Source of the DNA: Acidithiobacillus caldus ATCC 51756
GTDB lineage: Bacteria; Pseudomonadota; Gammaproteobacteria; Acidithiobacillales; Acidithiobacillaceae
NCBI RefSeq assembly: GCF_000175575.2
Contig: NZ_CP005986.1
Location: forward strand, 2,118,615-2,182,614
DNA length: 64,000 bases
Direction of reading: 5' to 3'
The stretch's first letter is position 1; every line of letters begins with the position of its first letter. Below, one piece after another: positions 7,656 through 16,027 of the stretch. Below the pieces are notes generated by a model, which was given only the letters and a program-made list of their open reading frames with translations, searched no databases and was not told the DNA's origin. The position numbers and the translations under genes were made by a program.

Positions 7656-8165
7656 ATGATCAAAAGAACCGTGTGCCTGGCACTATTGGGATTGGGAATG
7701 GCAGCGTCCACCGCCGCTTGCGCCAGTGACGCCCCAGAATTCATGTCTCCGGGCTGGGCCAAGGATCTGTGCACGGCATGGAACGGAAACGCGACCCTCA
7801 CGGAAAAGCTAGCCGGCGCCTGGATCAAGAACGACGGAAAGCAGGGCTACAAAGTCATGGAGATTTCAGACTCCAGCTTGAAAGGCGTAGAACCTGTCCA
7901 GTTGGAGATCGCTCCTAAGGATGGCAAAGCCATGTGTATTTACGGCGGCGCCGTCAAAGTCAAGAAACTGAACTACAATTACGACTACAAAATGTGGGCC
8001 ACCACCCACGATTGGTATCACATGGGCTCACCCATGATGGCCATGATGTTTGGTCGGCTCAATTTCAAGGGACCGAAGATGGAAGCCATGGAAAACATGG
8101 GGCCCTTCGCGGAATTCCTCAAGCTCGTCGCCGAGACACCGGCGACTGTACCGCCCGCATCCTAA
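7656..8165 (+). CDS. Secreted SCP2-like sterol-carrier-domain protein
   Basis: 169 residues starting MIKRTVCLALLGLGMAAS, a Sec signal peptide cleaved near ACAS. The mature protein resembles the SCP2 fold: a long strand region, then WATTHDWYHM, PMMAMMFGRLNFKGPKMEAM and a final helix ending at the LKLVAE segment. SCP2 domains bind sterols or other apolar lipids. In a hopanoid-making bacterium an exported member could bind hopanoids or their precursors, but this is inferred from fold and neighbourhood. ATG 7656 follows AAGGAG; the longer frame lacks a ribosome site. Monocistronic, convergent with gatB, and preceded by a two-hairpin leader. Confidence 0.65.
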   Translation: MIKRTVCLALLGLGMAASTAACASDAPEFMSPGWAKDLCTAWNGNATLTEKLAGAWIKNDGKQGYKVMEISDSSLKGVEPVQLEIAPKDGKAMCIYGGAVKVKKLNYNYDYKMWATTHDWYHMGSPMMAMMFGRLNFKGPKMEAMENMGPFAEFLKLVAETPATVPPAS

Positions 8166-8174
8166 GGATAGACG

Positions 8175-8217
8175 CCGCCCCGCCCCAGAGCAATCCTCGC
8201 TCTGGAGCGGGTGGCGG
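8175..8217. terminator. Stem-loop between convergent genes
   Basis: CCGCC-GCCCCAGAGC pairs with GCTCTGG-GCGG-GGCGG around an AATCCTC loop. It lies between the stop codons of the SCP2-like gene (plus) and gatB (minus), and its symmetry would allow function in both directions. There is no T run, so termination strength is uncertain. Confidence 0.55.
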
Positions 8218-8232
8218 AGGCTCGCCTACGAT

Positions 8233-9666
8233 TCAGGACGGGTTGTCCAGCCGTTCTCGTAACAGGCGATTGAGCTGCTCCGGATTTGCCTTGCCCTGGG
8301 ACGCTTTCATGACCTGTCCCACAAAGAAGCCAAACAGCTTTTCCTTACCCGACCGATAATCGGCCACCTGCCCCGGATTCTTGGCCAAGACCGCATCGAT
8401 GAGCTTGGTGATTGCCTCGACGTCGGTAATCTGGCGCAGCCCCTTGCGCTCGATGATGGTGTCGACATCCTCACCCTTCTCGAAGAGTACTTCGAAAACA
8501 TCCTTGGCAATCTTCCCGGAGATGGTCTGATCCTCGATGCGCTGCAATAACCTGCGCATCTGCTCTGCCGGCACCGGACAGGATTCGATTTCTCCATTAC
8601 TGCGGTTCAAGGCGCCCAACAGGTCACCCATGATCCAGTTGGCCGCGAGCTTTGCATCCACACCCTCGGCGACGACCTCGTAGTAATCGGCCAGGGCGCG
8701 ACTGCTGGTGAGCACGCCAGCGTCGTAGGCAGGCAGCGCATACTGCTCCATGAAGCGCCGTTTCCGCGCGTCCGGTAGCTCCGGCAAGGAGGCACGCACG
8801 GCCTCGATTTGCGCCGGCTCGAGCACCAATGGGAGGAGATCCGGATCGGGGAAATAGCGGTAGTCGTTGGCCTCTTCCTTGCTGCGCATGGAGCGCGTCT
8901 CACCCTTATTGGCGTCGAACAGGCGCGTTTCCTGAACCACCTCGGCGCCGGATTCGAGCAGATCCTGCTGGCGTTCCATCTCGTACTCGATGGCTTTTTC
9001 AAGGAAGCGAAAGGAATTGAGGTTCTTGATTTCGGCGCGGGTACCAAAGGGCTCGCCCGGGCGGCGCAGGGAGACGTTGGCGTCGCAGCGAAAGGAGCCC
9101 TCCTGCATATTGCCATCGGAGATATCCAGATAGCGGACCAGGGCGTGCAGTTTCTTGAGGTAGGCCACCGCTTCCGCCGGCGAGCGCATATCCGGTTCGG
9201 ACACGATTTCCAGAAGCGGCGTGCCGGCACGATTGAGGTCGATACCGGTTTCCGCCGAGAACGCCTCGTGCAGGGACTTGCCGGCGTCTTCTTCCAGATG
9301 TGCGCGGGTGATACCGACGATCTTTTCCGTGCCATCGGCCAAGGTCAGGGCCAACTGGCCGCGACCGACAATGGGAATCTCATACTGACTGATCTGATAG
9401 CCCTTGGGTAGATCGGGATAGAAATAATTCTTACGGGCAAAGACGCTGCGCTGATGTATTTCTGCGCCCACAGCCAGGCCAAAGGCGATGGCCTTGTCCA
9501 CGGCTGCGGCATTGAGGACCGGTAGTGCCCCAGGTAGTGCCAGGCAGACGGGACAAGTGTGCCGATTGGGTTCTGCACCATAGCGGGTGGGACAGTTGCA
9601 GAATATCTTGCTCTGCGTGTTGAGCTGTACGTGTACCTCGAGACCAATGACGACCTCCCAACTCAC
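8233..9666 (-). CDS. gatB: Asp-tRNA(Asn)/Glu-tRNA(Gln) amidotransferase subunit B
   Basis: 477 residues with GatB hallmarks: [13 protein letters not shown] at the start, the zinc-binding [34 protein letters not shown] and a YqeY-like C-terminal helical domain. GatB binds the misacylated tRNA, phosphorylates the carboxylate and receives ammonia from GatA. The GTG at 9666 is preferred because it overlaps the gatA stop as GTGA and follows GGAGG; the longer frame lies inside gatA. Presence of GatCAB implies indirect synthesis of Gln-tRNA and/or Asn-tRNA. Last gene of the long minus-strand run. Confidence 0.96.
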   Translation of the reverse strand: MSWEVVIGLEVHVQLNTQSKIFCNCPTRYGAEPNRHTCPVCLALPGALPVLNAAAVDKAIAFGLAVGAEIHQRSVFARKNYFYPDLPKGYQISQYEIPIVGRGQLALTLADGTEKIVGITRAHLEEDAGKSLHEAFSAETGIDLNRAGTPLLEIVSEPDMRSPAEAVAYLKKLHALVRYLDISDGNMQEGSFRCDANVSLRRPGEPFGTRAEIKNLNSFRFLEKAIEYEMERQQDLLESGAEVVQETRLFDANKGETRSMRSKEEANDYRYFPDPDLLPLVLEPAQIEAVRASLPELPDARKRRFMEQYALPAYDAGVLTSSRALADYYEVVAEGVDAKLAANWIMGDLLGALNRSNGEIESCPVPAEQMRRLLQRIEDQTISGKIAKDVFEVLFEKGEDVDTIIERKGLRQITDVEAITKLIDAVLAKNPGQVADYRSGKEKLFGFFVGQVMKASQGKANPEQLNRLLRERLDNPS

Positions 9667-11135
9667 CTCTGCACCTCCGCCAGATTCGGACGCTGACGAT
9701 GCCACGACGTGGACTGCTGATAAGCGTGGCCCACGGCCAGAAGCAATTCGTCGGCAAAGTAATTTCCCATGAGCTGCATGCCCACGGGCAAGCCTTCACG
9801 GGTGAAGCCGCAAGGTAGATTGAGTGCGGGAATGCCCGCCAGGTTTACCGCAATGGTGTAGATATCCGCCAGATACATGGAGACGGGGTCTTCCCGCTTG
9901 GCACCCAGGGCAAAAGCCGCCGTGGGTGTGGTGGGCCCGGCGATGAGGTCCACCTCGGCGAAGGCCCGACGAAAGTCCTCGCGTATGAGGCTACGTACTT
10001 TCTGGGCCTTGAGATAGTAGGCATCGTAATAACCGGCCGACAGCACATAGGTACCGATGAGGATGCGACGACGTACCTCTGCGCCGAAACCCTCGAAGCG
10101 CGATTGCAGGTACAACTCCTGGAGATTGTCCACGTCCCGGCTGCGGTGGCCGTAACGCACACCATCGAAGCGGGCGAGATTACTGGAGGCCTCCGCCGGC
10201 GCCAGCACGTAGTAGGCGCTTACGGCCACCGCGTTGTGCGGGAGGTGGATGGGGACGATTCGCGCCCCCATGTCCTCAAGCTGAGCGATGGCCGCGCGGA
10301 CCAGATCGGCCACCTGGGTGTCGAGACCGTCGATAAAAAACTCCTCCGCCACACCGATGCGCAGGCCCTGCACCGGGCGCTGGAGGCCTGCGGAAAACTC
10401 TCCCGCTGCACGGGGGTGGCTGGTGGAATCCCGGGGATCGTGTCCCGCCATGGCATCCATGAGCAGCGCACAATCCTCGGCACTACGGGCCATGGGACCG
10501 GCCTGATCGAGGCTGGAGGCAAAGGCGATCATGCCATAGCGGGACACCCGGCCGTAGGTAGGCTTCAGGCCCGTGATACCGCAAAAGGCCGCCGGCTGGC
10601 GGATGGAACCGCCGGTGTCGGTACCCGTTGCCGCCGGCGCCAGACCCGCTGCCACCGCCGCCGCCGAGCCACCCGAGGAGCCGCCAGGAACCAGCCGGGT
10701 ATCCCACGGATTGCGCACGGCACCGTAATGGCTAGTCTCGTTGGAGGAGCCCATGGCGAACTCGTCCATGTTGAGCTTGCCCAGCACCACGGTACCCGCC
10801 TGCTCCAGACGTTCCACCACGGTGGCGTCAAAGGGAGGGACGTAGTTCTCGAGCATGCGTGAACCGCACGTGGTGCGCAGTCCACGGGTGGAGAAAATAT
10901 CCTTGTGGGCAATGGGTAGACCCAGCAAGGGAGCGACGGAGCCCGCCGCCCGCTGCTCGTCGGCACGGCGTGCGCTGGCAAGAGCGCCTTCCTCGTTCAG
11001 GGTAATGAAACTCTGCAGCTGGGAGTCGAGGGATTGGATGCGCTGCAAAAAAACCGTGGTCAGCTCAACGGCGGAAATTTCCTTTCGTTGCAGCAGGCGG
11101 CGCAGGTCGGCAAGACCATGATCGTGGAGTTCCAC
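9663..11135 (-). CDS. gatA: Asp-tRNA(Asn)/Glu-tRNA(Gln) amidotransferase subunit A
   Basis: 490-residue amidase-signature enzyme that releases ammonia from glutamine for GatB. Catalytic Lys lies in the [10 protein letters not shown] segment, the Gly/Ser-rich signature is [19 protein letters not shown], and the nucleophile Ser is in [17 protein letters not shown] 11135 is chosen because AGGAG sits five bases upstream and homologues begin at this point; the longer frame would run into gatC. It starts 16 bases after gatC and overlaps gatB by four bases. Confidence 0.96.
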   Translation of the reverse strand: MELHDHGLADLRRLLQRKEISAVELTTVFLQRIQSLDSQLQSFITLNEEGALASARRADEQRAAGSVAPLLGLPIAHKDIFSTRGLRTTCGSRMLENYVPPFDATVVERLEQAGTVVLGKLNMDEFAMGSSNETSHYGAVRNPWDTRLVPGGSSGGSAAAVAAGLAPAATGTDTGGSIRQPAAFCGITGLKPTYGRVSRYGMIAFASSLDQAGPMARSAEDCALLMDAMAGHDPRDSTSHPRAAGEFSAGLQRPVQGLRIGVAEEFFIDGLDTQVADLVRAAIAQLEDMGARIVPIHLPHNAVAVSAYYVLAPAEASSNLARFDGVRYGHRSRDVDNLQELYLQSRFEGFGAEVRRRILIGTYVLSAGYYDAYYLKAQKVRSLIREDFRRAFAEVDLIAGPTTPTAAFALGAKREDPVSMYLADIYTIAVNLAGIPALNLPCGFTREGLPVGMQLMGNYFADELLLAVGHAYQQSTSWHRQRPNLAEVQR

Positions 11136-11151
11136 ACAGACTCCTATTCCG

Positions 11152-11445
11152 TTATTCAATGACTTTGGGAACCAGAAACAGGCCGTCGGCACTCTGCGGC
11201 GCATTCTTCAGGTTGGCATCTCGACCTGCAAGGTCGCGTTCGTGGGCACGGTCCTCACGCAGTGGCTGCTGCATCTCCAGGGGATGCGCCATGATCTCCA
11301 CGCCCTCGGTGGACACTGCGCTCAGTTTTTCGATGAGGACGAGAATACCCTCCAGCTGCTCCGCGACCTGCTCGAGCTCGGTCTCAGGCAAGGCCAGACG
11401 CGCAAGACTGGCGGTGCGCTTTACCGTATCGATCGTGAAAGCCAT
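11152..11445 (-). CDS. gatC: Asp-tRNA(Asn)/Glu-tRNA(Gln) amidotransferase subunit C
   Basis: 97 residues, the usual GatC size, starting [21 protein letters not shown], with the middle [20 protein letters not shown] and the end LFLVPKVIE typical of the family. GatC wraps around GatA and stabilises the complex. It lies 24 bases after mlaA, so gatCAB may receive read-through from the hopanoid/mla genes in addition to any promoter of its own; I see no terminator between mlaA and gatC. Confidence 0.95.
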   Translation of the reverse strand: MAFTIDTVKRTASLARLALPETELEQVAEQLEGILVLIEKLSAVSTEGVEIMAHPLEMQQPLREDRAHERDLAGRDANLKNAPQSADGLFLVPKVIE

Positions 11446-11469
11446 TTCCTGCTCCTGCCTGTGCAGATT

Positions 11470-12255
11470 CTAGGGTCGATCGGCCGTCGACCGTGACGGC
11501 GCCGCGGGTTCGGATGGAGGCGGCAGATCCAATCCCTGCAAGAGTTGGGAGGAAGTCACCTTGCCGCCATCGATGAGGTACTGCTCGTGCTGCTCCCAGG
11601 CATTACGCATGAAGACATAGGGATTGACGGCTTCCTGGACCATACGGATCTTCGGCTCATTGACATAACCGGTATTGATGATCCCCATGCCGGTCAGGGC
11701 ATACTGGGCATTACTGCTGGAAACGTAATAGGTTGGTCCCGTAAAGATGGCCAGAGCGAGACCCGGCAAACTGCGCAGGGAACTTGGACCATAGAAGGGC
11801 AGAACGAGGTACGGCCCCTGAGGCACACCCCAGACCCCCAGGGTCACGCCCAGGCTGTTCTCGTGCTTGGGCAGATCGAGCTTGTTTGCCACATCGAACA
11901 GACCACCGAGACCAAAAATCGTGTTGACGAGAAACCTGCTCAGGTCTTCCATTCCCATCTGCACACGACCTTGGAGGAAATCGTTGACAAAAATGTAAGG
12001 CGTATCGGCGTTGGCGAAGACATTGCTCACCCCCTGCCGAAAAAAGCCGGGAGTCACTGCCCTGTAGCCCCGAGCCACCGGCTTCAGAACGTAATCGTAC
12101 AGGCCCATGTTGAAGTGGAAGATGGGCCGGTTCACCGCTTGCAGGGGATCATCCGGACCCTGCTGGGCAACGGTCTTCGGTCCCCCTGTGGTCGCACACC
12201 CGCTCAGCGCCGCAGCGACGACGACGGACCCCAGGCATGCGCGCCAACCTTTCAT
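11470..12255 (-). CDS. mlaA: Outer-membrane phospholipid-retrieval lipoprotein MlaA/VacJ
   Basis: 261 residues. Lipoprotein signal with lipobox LSGC (Cys20), then the VacJ core: DPLQAVNRPIFHFNMGLYDYVLKPVARGY, NVFANADTPYIFVNDFLQG, GLGGLFDVA and LPFYGPSSLRSLPG. MlaA forms a ring in the outer-membrane inner leaflet that removes mislocalised phospholipids and passes them to MlaC. The ATG overlaps the mlaC stop by four bases, so the pair is translationally coupled. Placement at the end of the hopanoid genes suggests shared control of outer-membrane lipid asymmetry. The Pro/Ser-rich C-terminal tail is variable in the family. Confidence 0.93.
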   Translation of the reverse strand: MKGWRACLGSVVVAAALSGCATTGGPKTVAQQGPDDPLQAVNRPIFHFNMGLYDYVLKPVARGYRAVTPGFFRQGVSNVFANADTPYIFVNDFLQGRVQMGMEDLSRFLVNTIFGLGGLFDVANKLDLPKHENSLGVTLGVWGVPQGPYLVLPFYGPSSLRSLPGLALAIFTGPTYYVSSSNAQYALTGMGIINTGYVNEPKIRMVQEAVNPYVFMRNAWEQHEQYLIDGGKVTSSQLLQGLDLPPPSEPAAPSRSTADRP

Positions 12256-12926
12256 TGCTTATCTCCATCGCGATAGGCCTGGATTTGTTTCTTGAGATGC
12301 TGAATGAGGGCGTCGAAACCCTTTTTACGCAGGGTCTCGGTGTACTCCGCCCTTTTCAGGGCAAGATCACTGACACCATCGGCAACCACATTGACGATAC
12401 GCCAATCGTCCCCCTCTTTCTGCAACAGGTAATCGAAACGGTGCACCTTGCCATCGTGCTCCGTCAGGGTCGCATAAACGCCCTCAGTACCAGGCTGGAA
12501 CGTCTGCGTCTGGACGATGGCAAAGTGCTCGCCCGCATAACTGTCGAAGCGTCCCGCGTAGGTGGCTATGGTGTATTCCCTCAGAACCTCGACGAAGGTT
12601 TTCTGCTGCGCGGCGCTGAGCTTCTGCCAATCCGGACCCAGGGTCAGTTCGGCAATGCGCTCGAAATTGAAGACCCGCGAAACCACGGGCGCGACCACCC
12701 GATAGCGCCGGGAGTAGCCGGCGGACTTTCCGAGCTCCATGGATTTGAGCAGTGCCGCATCGAGACTCTCGATGGCCCCATCGGGCGAGCCCAAGGCCGG
12801 CTTTTCCGATGCCGTCTCGGCCGTCGCCTTGGCCGGGACGGCACCTGCGGCCACCCCCATGGGAGCGTAAACTCCCAGGACTACCGCGGTGACCCCAAAC
12901 AACAAAGGCAAACGCTTCCGCTGCAT
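12252..12926 (-). CDS. mlaC: Periplasmic lipid-carrier protein, MlaC/Ttg2D family (HpnM-like)
   Basis: 224 residues with a signal peptide (MQRKRLPLLFGVTAVVLG, cleavage near VAAG). The mature part matches the Ttg2/MlaC fold: helical N-terminal half with RRYRVVAPVVSRVFNFERI and LTLGPDWQKLSAAQQKTFVEVLREYT, then the strand segment DYLLQKEGDDWRIVNVVADGVSDLALKRAEY. MlaC ferries lipids between MlaA and the inner-membrane MlaFEDB transporter; the hopanoid-cluster version is called HpnM. ATG 12926 has AGGAG seven bases upstream. It sits between hpnH and mlaA. Whether it carries phospholipids, hopanoids or both cannot be read from sequence. Confidence 0.88.
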   Translation of the reverse strand: MQRKRLPLLFGVTAVVLGVYAPMGVAAGAVPAKATAETASEKPALGSPDGAIESLDAALLKSMELGKSAGYSRRYRVVAPVVSRVFNFERIAELTLGPDWQKLSAAQQKTFVEVLREYTIATYAGRFDSYAGEHFAIVQTQTFQPGTEGVYATLTEHDGKVHRFDYLLQKEGDDWRIVNVVADGVSDLALKRAEYTETLRKKGFDALIQHLKKQIQAYRDGDKQ

Positions 12927-12975
12927 TACTTTACTCCTGCACGCACTCACGTGAATGCCAAAGAAAATCCCCCGT

Positions 12976-14079
12976 CTAGCGTTCCACGCGCAGGGGAAAC
13001 ACGGGATGACTGGCCGATGCACTGGGAGGGCTGCTGGGCATGTCCGGCGCCATGGGCCCACTGGTACGCGGACCGAACAAGGCTACCTTGAGCGCCTTCA
13101 GAGGATGGGCGAAGGTATCGTTCACCGCCGTGGGCTCGAAACCCGAATGCACCTGACACTGGTCGCATTTGCTGTTACGTCCCAACCCATACCTGTCCCA
13201 GGGGGTCGTCTCCATGAGTTCCTGAAAACTTTGGGCATACCCTTCGGACACCAGCAGATAGCAGGGCTTCTGCCAACCGAAGATATTACGGGTAGGGTTG
13301 CCCCAGGGTGTGCATTGATAGTTTTGATTGCCCGCCAGAAAATCCAGAAACAGGCTGGACTGGTTGAACTTCCAACCCGCCTTGCGCTCCTTGCCGATGC
13401 GGAAAAGATCACGGAAGAGTTGCCGCGACGCCTGCCGCTTCATGAACACTTCCTGCTGCGGCGCCCGCTCGTAATTGAAGCCGGGGGAAATGGTCACGCC
13501 CTCGACCCCCAAGGCCTTGCAATCGTCGAGAAAGGCCGCGATCTCTTCGGCTTGCTCACCTTGGAACAGGGTGCAATTGACCGTAACACGGAAACCTCGA
13601 GCCACCGCCTCGCGGATCGCATCCGTGGCCCGCTGGTAGGTTCCCGGCTGACAGACGGACGTGTCGTGGCGATGCTCGTTACCGTCCAGGTGTACCGAGA
13701 AGGTGAGATAGGGCGAGGGCTTATAGTCGTCCATCCGCTTTTTCAGCAGCAAGGCGTTGGTGCACAGATAGACGAAACGCTTGCGCTGGATGAGGCCCTG
13801 GACTATGGCGGGCATCTCCTTGTGAATGAGCGGTTCTCCCCCGGCGATGGAGACGATGGGCGCACCGCATTCTTCAGCGGCACCGATGCACTCGTCCACG
13901 GACAAGCGCTTGTCCAGGGTCTCATCGGGATAATCGATCTTGCCGCAGCCAGCGCAGGCCAGGTTGCAACGGAACAGGGGCTCGAGCATGAGCACCAAGG
14001 GATAGCGACGGCGCCGGCGCAGCTTCTGCGCGAGAATGTACCGACCGACCCGATAGCTTTGCACCAAGGGAACACCCAT
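12976..14079 (-). CDS. hpnH: HpnH, radical SAM adenosyl-hopene synthase
   Basis: 367 residues from MGVPLVQSYRVGRYI. The radical SAM cluster motif CNLACAGC (Cys38, Cys42, Cys45) is followed by SIAGGEPLIH, and a C-terminal part has Cys residues near NSKCDQCQVHSGFEP. HpnH joins the 5'-deoxyadenosyl group to hopene, the first step in making C35 hopanoids. The ATG at 14079 is chosen over one eight codons upstream because the family starts here. It follows the ferritin-like gene by 85 bases and precedes mlaC by 49. Confidence 0.95.
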   Translation of the reverse strand: MGVPLVQSYRVGRYILAQKLRRRRRYPLVLMLEPLFRCNLACAGCGKIDYPDETLDKRLSVDECIGAAEECGAPIVSIAGGEPLIHKEMPAIVQGLIQRKRFVYLCTNALLLKKRMDDYKPSPYLTFSVHLDGNEHRHDTSVCQPGTYQRATDAIREAVARGFRVTVNCTLFQGEQAEEIAAFLDDCKALGVEGVTISPGFNYERAPQQEVFMKRQASRQLFRDLFRIGKERKAGWKFNQSSLFLDFLAGNQNYQCTPWGNPTRNIFGWQKPCYLLVSEGYAQSFQELMETTPWDRYGLGRNSKCDQCQVHSGFEPTAVNDTFAHPLKALKVALFGPRTSGPMAPDMPSSPPSASASHPVFPLRVER

Positions 14080-14164
14080 TCTTGCCTCTCCTATCCGAAG
14101 CACTGCGGCTCAACGGCCAAAACTATAACATACCGAATCGTATGTCGACCATGCGGTCAGTCCC

Positions 14165-15010
14165 TCAGGCTGCCTTGCGCCGCGCCAGAAAGAAGAAAAG
14201 AAAATTCGCTATCCGGGGCGCCAGCTTTGGCCGCAGCAGGCGCTTGTCGTAGTAACTGAAACGCCGCTCGTTTTCCTGGCGGCATAAGGCCAGAAGCTCC
14301 GCGAGACTCATGTCCTGACTGACCTCCTCATGGCCCGTGAGGGTGAAGTTCTCGGCGGATTCTCGGCCGCCCAGTCCGCGCGCCGTCTGAATGCGCGCCC
14401 AGGCCTGCAGAGCGATTACCTGAATGCGCTGGAACTCCAGTAGAACACGACGATACCAAGGCAACTGGCGACGATACCAGGCAAGCCAGTTGACGAAAAA
14501 GAGGATGTGGCGCGCCTCTTCCTGCATGATGGGATCGAAGATCTTCACGAGTTCCTCAGGGAAAAAACCCGATTTCTTGGCGGCAGCAAAGAGGCCAAAG
14601 GCGAAATACGAGTCCAGACACTCCCCGTAACCCGTGTAGAGGAACTCCCAGTAGGGGTCGCGGATGGCAGGGGGTGTCGGGAGGGGCGGGATGGTGATGC
14701 CGTAGTGTTCCATCAAGGCGCTGAGCAACTCGGCATGGCGCCGCTCCTCAAAGCCATCCAGGGCCACGGCCGCCTTGACCACGGGATCCTTCTCGCAGTC
14801 GGCCATGTGCTGCACCATGCGGGCGGTGACGCTCTCCGTGGCGACGGCCTCTCCCCAGAAGGGCAAGGATTTCAGACGCTGCTCCGCTTCGGGATCCAGC
14901 TTTGGCCACGCAATCTGCCGCGGGTCAAACTCGATGTGTGTGTCGTGAAAGAATCGGCAAAAAAGATCCTTGTGACTCTTAGGAGTCATCTCGGCCGACG
15001 CTGCCGTCAT
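14165..15010 (-). CDS. Ferritin-like diiron protein of the hopanoid operon
   Basis: 281 residues, unnamed. A helical core carries the six-ligand diiron pattern: Glu59, Glu89-x-x-His92, Glu130 and Glu165-x-x-His168 (motifs EERRH and EEARH), in the order and approximate spacing of ferritin-like oxygenases, desaturases and oxidases. A basic, aromatic C-terminal tail ([17 protein letters not shown]) could lie on the membrane. It overlaps hpnL by four bases and precedes hpnH, so it is made with the hopanoid enzymes. A role as an oxygen-dependent hopanoid-modifying enzyme is plausible but is inference only. No Hpn letter I know of fits it. Confidence 0.75.
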   Translation of the reverse strand: MTAASAEMTPKSHKDLFCRFFHDTHIEFDPRQIAWPKLDPEAEQRLKSLPFWGEAVATESVTARMVQHMADCEKDPVVKAAVALDGFEERRHAELLSALMEHYGITIPPLPTPPAIRDPYWEFLYTGYGECLDSYFAFGLFAAAKKSGFFPEELVKIFDPIMQEEARHILFFVNWLAWYRRQLPWYRRVLLEFQRIQVIALQAWARIQTARGLGGRESAENFTLTGHEEVSQDMSLAELLALCRQENERRFSYYDKRLLRPKLAPRIANFLFFFLARRKAA

Positions 15011-16023
15011 ATCGCACCCTCCCTCGAAGCTTCCTGTCTACGCCATCTTTGCTGCCATCGCTGGTCTTCGTAAATATACCAAGAACCCAGCAATGGCACA
15101 CCCAGGAGCAGCTCGCGCAGACGTCTGGCAAGGGAAAAGGCCAAGGCCAGATCGGGGCCGATACCCACCGCCGCGCCCAGCAGGAGGAAACCGCCCTCCT
15201 GTACCCCAAGACCCCCCGGCACGAAAAATGCGGCGCTGCGCAGGGCCTGTCCGAGGCTTTCCAGTAGCACCGCAGACCACAGGGGGATGGGGTGCCCCAG
15301 CAGCCAGAAGGTCAGCCAAACCTCCACGGCACCGGCGAAAAGCCCCGCCAATTGCCAAAAATTGGCCCACAACAGCGCCCAATTCCTACCGTAGATACGC
15401 TGAATCTCGTGATCCAGATGTGCGAGATCGACCACGCGCGCGAGCCACTCCCCGGCTCCAAGAAAGCGATGGGACAGACTCTGCAGACGGGCAAAGAGCC
15501 GCCCACGGCTTTGCAGCCAGAAAAAAACCGCCACCGCCGGAAAGGCCGCGAGCAGGAAAACCAAGGTGTACTCGACGATCTGGCGATCGGCGATGGTCGC
15601 GAGGAGAATGATCAGACCAGCCAAGGTAAAAACCAGTTGGCTGGCCAGTGTCAGACTTACCTCCACCAGCACGCTAGCCGCCGCGGTATACAAAGGGACG
15701 CCGGCTTTACCGAGCAGACGCACGCCCACCACCTCTCCGCCAATGCGGGCGACGGGCAACAGCGCGTTGACGGCCTCCCGCAGCAGTGCGAGCCAGGTCA
15801 AGAAAAGTAGGGATACCCGCCGCGGGCGATCCAGGAGCCAGCGCCAACTGATGGCATCGAGAAAGATGGGCACGATGTGCGCCAGGGGTAGCAAGAGCAA
15901 GGGCCAGCCAGCTCCGCGCAGCAAGGCAAGGATCTCGTGCCAGCCCTCGGCCCGCACCAGATAAACGGTCAATCCGAGCCCCGCCAGGAAGCTCAGCAGC
16001 GTCAGGATTTTCCCGCGGGGCAC
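15007..16023 (-). CDS. hpnL: HpnL, integral membrane protein of the hopanoid cluster
   Basis: 338 residues, about eight membrane helices, of the lysylphosphatidylglycerol-synthase transmembrane family (UPF0104). Typical family features are [19 protein letters not shown] after helix 3 and [12 protein letters not shown] in the second half. HpnL has been proposed to help move or attach hopanoid-linked lipids; its biochemical role is unsettled. It starts four bases after hpnN ends and overlaps the ferritin-like gene by four bases. A second UPF0104 protein is encoded at 40.97-41.99 kb in this window. Confidence 0.87.
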   Translation of the reverse strand: MPRGKILTLLSFLAGLGLTVYLVRAEGWHEILALLRGAGWPLLLLPLAHIVPIFLDAISWRWLLDRPRRVSLLFLTWLALLREAVNALLPVARIGGEVVGVRLLGKAGVPLYTAAASVLVEVSLTLASQLVFTLAGLIILLATIADRQIVEYTLVFLLAAFPAVAVFFWLQSRGRLFARLQSLSHRFLGAGEWLARVVDLAHLDHEIQRIYGRNWALLWANFWQLAGLFAGAVEVWLTFWLLGHPIPLWSAVLLESLGQALRSAAFFVPGGLGVQEGGFLLLGAAVGIGPDLALAFSLARRLRELLLGVPLLGSWYIYEDQRWQQRWRRQEASREGAI

Positions 16024-16027
16024 GGGC

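Noticed and set aside
12955-14259. 434-codon plus-strand frame
   Set aside because: Shadow of hpnH and mlaC; hpnH has an intact radical SAM motif on the minus strand.
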